Shown here piece by piece: positions 63,355 to 64,000 of a stretch of 64,000 nt of DNA. A program made the translations under genes and the position numbers. This DNA comes from Paramyrothecium sp. XJ0827. Its lineage: Eukaryota; Ascomycota; Sordariomycetes; Hypocreales; Stachybotryaceae. The notes below the pieces were generated by a model, which saw nothing but the letters and a program-made list of their open reading frames with translations, was not told the origin of the DNA and made no database searches. Location: assembly GCA_020881915.1 (NCBI GenBank), contig JAJFPB010000007.1, forward strand, positions 2,480,001 through 2,544,000, given 5' to 3'. Within the stretch, counting starts at the first letter, position 1; each line of letters begins with the position of its first letter.

Positions 63355-64000
63355 ATGTCCGAGGGCATGAAGAAGCGCAGCGCCCCGGCCAGCGTCTTGA
63401 GCGAGGAGCGTGTAAGTAAACCATCCCGCGAAATGGGAGGGAACGTCGAACACGACGGCATTGTTGCGTGTCGTAGTCGCTAAGATGTTTCTTTGAAGGG
63501 CTCGATGGCTTCGAAGCACGACAAGGCTATCATTACCGAATCTGTTGAACAGGTCGAGCGTGATCTGGAAGTAACCGAAGATGATTTACTCGAAGCAAAG
63601 GAACTCGCTGCAACATACTCGTTGGAAGATACCCGCGAGGTACGCTTCAGCGTCGCCCATTACATCCTCGCCAGCCGGCCTAACATGCCTCGCAGATGAT
63701 GTCGCTCATCTATGAGCAGCATAAACGCGATCCCAATTTCTCACTGGGCGTCATCCAACGGATTGAGCAATTCCTTGGTGCGTTCTTTGTTTCTCTGCTG
63801 TGATGATCTTAGCTAATGTCCATCCTGGCCAATACAGGGAATGGAAGCGTCTTCGACCAGCCTGAGAAGCATGCCCAGCTGATCACAGAGATGAAGATTC
63901 AGCTGGCCCTCATTACGAACAACTCGCCCTACGCACAGGTTCGTTCTGTCGTCAGCAACAAAGACGACCCCTCCATGCCAGTGTCCACCATCCGTGCCTG
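63355..64000 (+). CDS. OPT-family oligopeptide transporter, N-terminal part (cut by right edge)
   Basis: Exons 63355-63411, 63499-63639, 63696-63777 and 63838 to the window edge; 147 residues are visible. OPT proteins are proton-coupled plasma-membrane importers of small peptides (and sometimes glutathione or metal chelates). The visible part is the cytosolic N-terminus, with MSLIYEQHKRDPNFSLGVIQRIEQFLGNG and the family signature ITEMKIQLALITNNSPYAQVRSVV, DDPSMPVSTIRAW, which directly precedes the first membrane helix. Introns of 87, 56 and 60 nt keep frame and each splice restores the conserved text. About 600-700 further residues should lie beyond the edge. Confidence 0.9.

Noticed and set aside
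1..64000. CRISPR arrays, bacterial operons, riboswitches or phage attachment sites
   Set aside because: The DNA is clearly fungal nuclear sequence with spliceosomal introns; no regularly spaced repeats or such elements are seen.

Overview
The window is nuclear DNA of a filamentous ascomycete (Pezizomycotina), most likely a Sordariomycete. Genes are split by short GT-AG introns of mostly 50-90 nt with CTAAC/CTGAC branch sites, starts carry CCACCATG-like contexts, and the gene set is typically fungal (ATG12, GH16 CRH-type cell-wall enzyme, GPI-anchored Ser/Thr- and Cys-rich proteins, GH92 mannosidase, fungal PAL, OPT transporter). I do not assign a genus. Exon boundaries come from splice consensus, phase and remembered family sequence; no alignment was run.

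Layout: an ICP55-type aminopeptidase runs off the left edge (minus) and is divergent from the DBF4-like kinase regulator. Then come a phenylalanine/tyrosine ammonia-lyase, ATG12 convergent with ketopantoate hydroxymethyltransferase (PanB), a Ubc8-type E2 convergent with a CWC16/CCDC130 splicing factor, tRNA-Ser(AGA), a secreted GH92 alpha-mannosidase, a SIRT5-class sirtuin and a zinc alcohol dehydrogenase (the last four all minus). A 4.8-kb gap precedes the GH16 CRH-type gene. Next are a thermolysin-family (M4) protease divergent from an orphan MER3 Sec63-domain gene, a Cys-rich GPI protein, a mitochondrial stomatin-like protein divergent from an MMS2-type E2 variant, and an unknown 832-residue protein. 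A 5.7-kb gap with decayed coding fragments precedes a three-part HFCD-flavoprotein/F-box/ankyrin-like fusion. The right end holds PRPP synthetase, MON2, TRM7 convergent with a GNAT acetyltransferase, a Ser/Thr-rich GPI protein, and the 5' part of an OPT peptide transporter cut by the right edge.

Most genes are unrelated housekeeping functions in independent transcription units; I see no biosynthetic cluster. Long gaps, ACCTTACC/AGGTAAGG islands in intergenic DNA and a possible transposase relic mark the accessory stretches. The most striking observations are a predicted 1-nt exon and a 3-nt exon in the Ubc8-type gene, the HFCD/F-box/ankyrin fusion with altered flavoprotein catalytic motifs, a protealysin-like protease with a triplicated PPHLL-type propeptide motif, and a MER3 C-terminal (Sec63) domain without its helicase.
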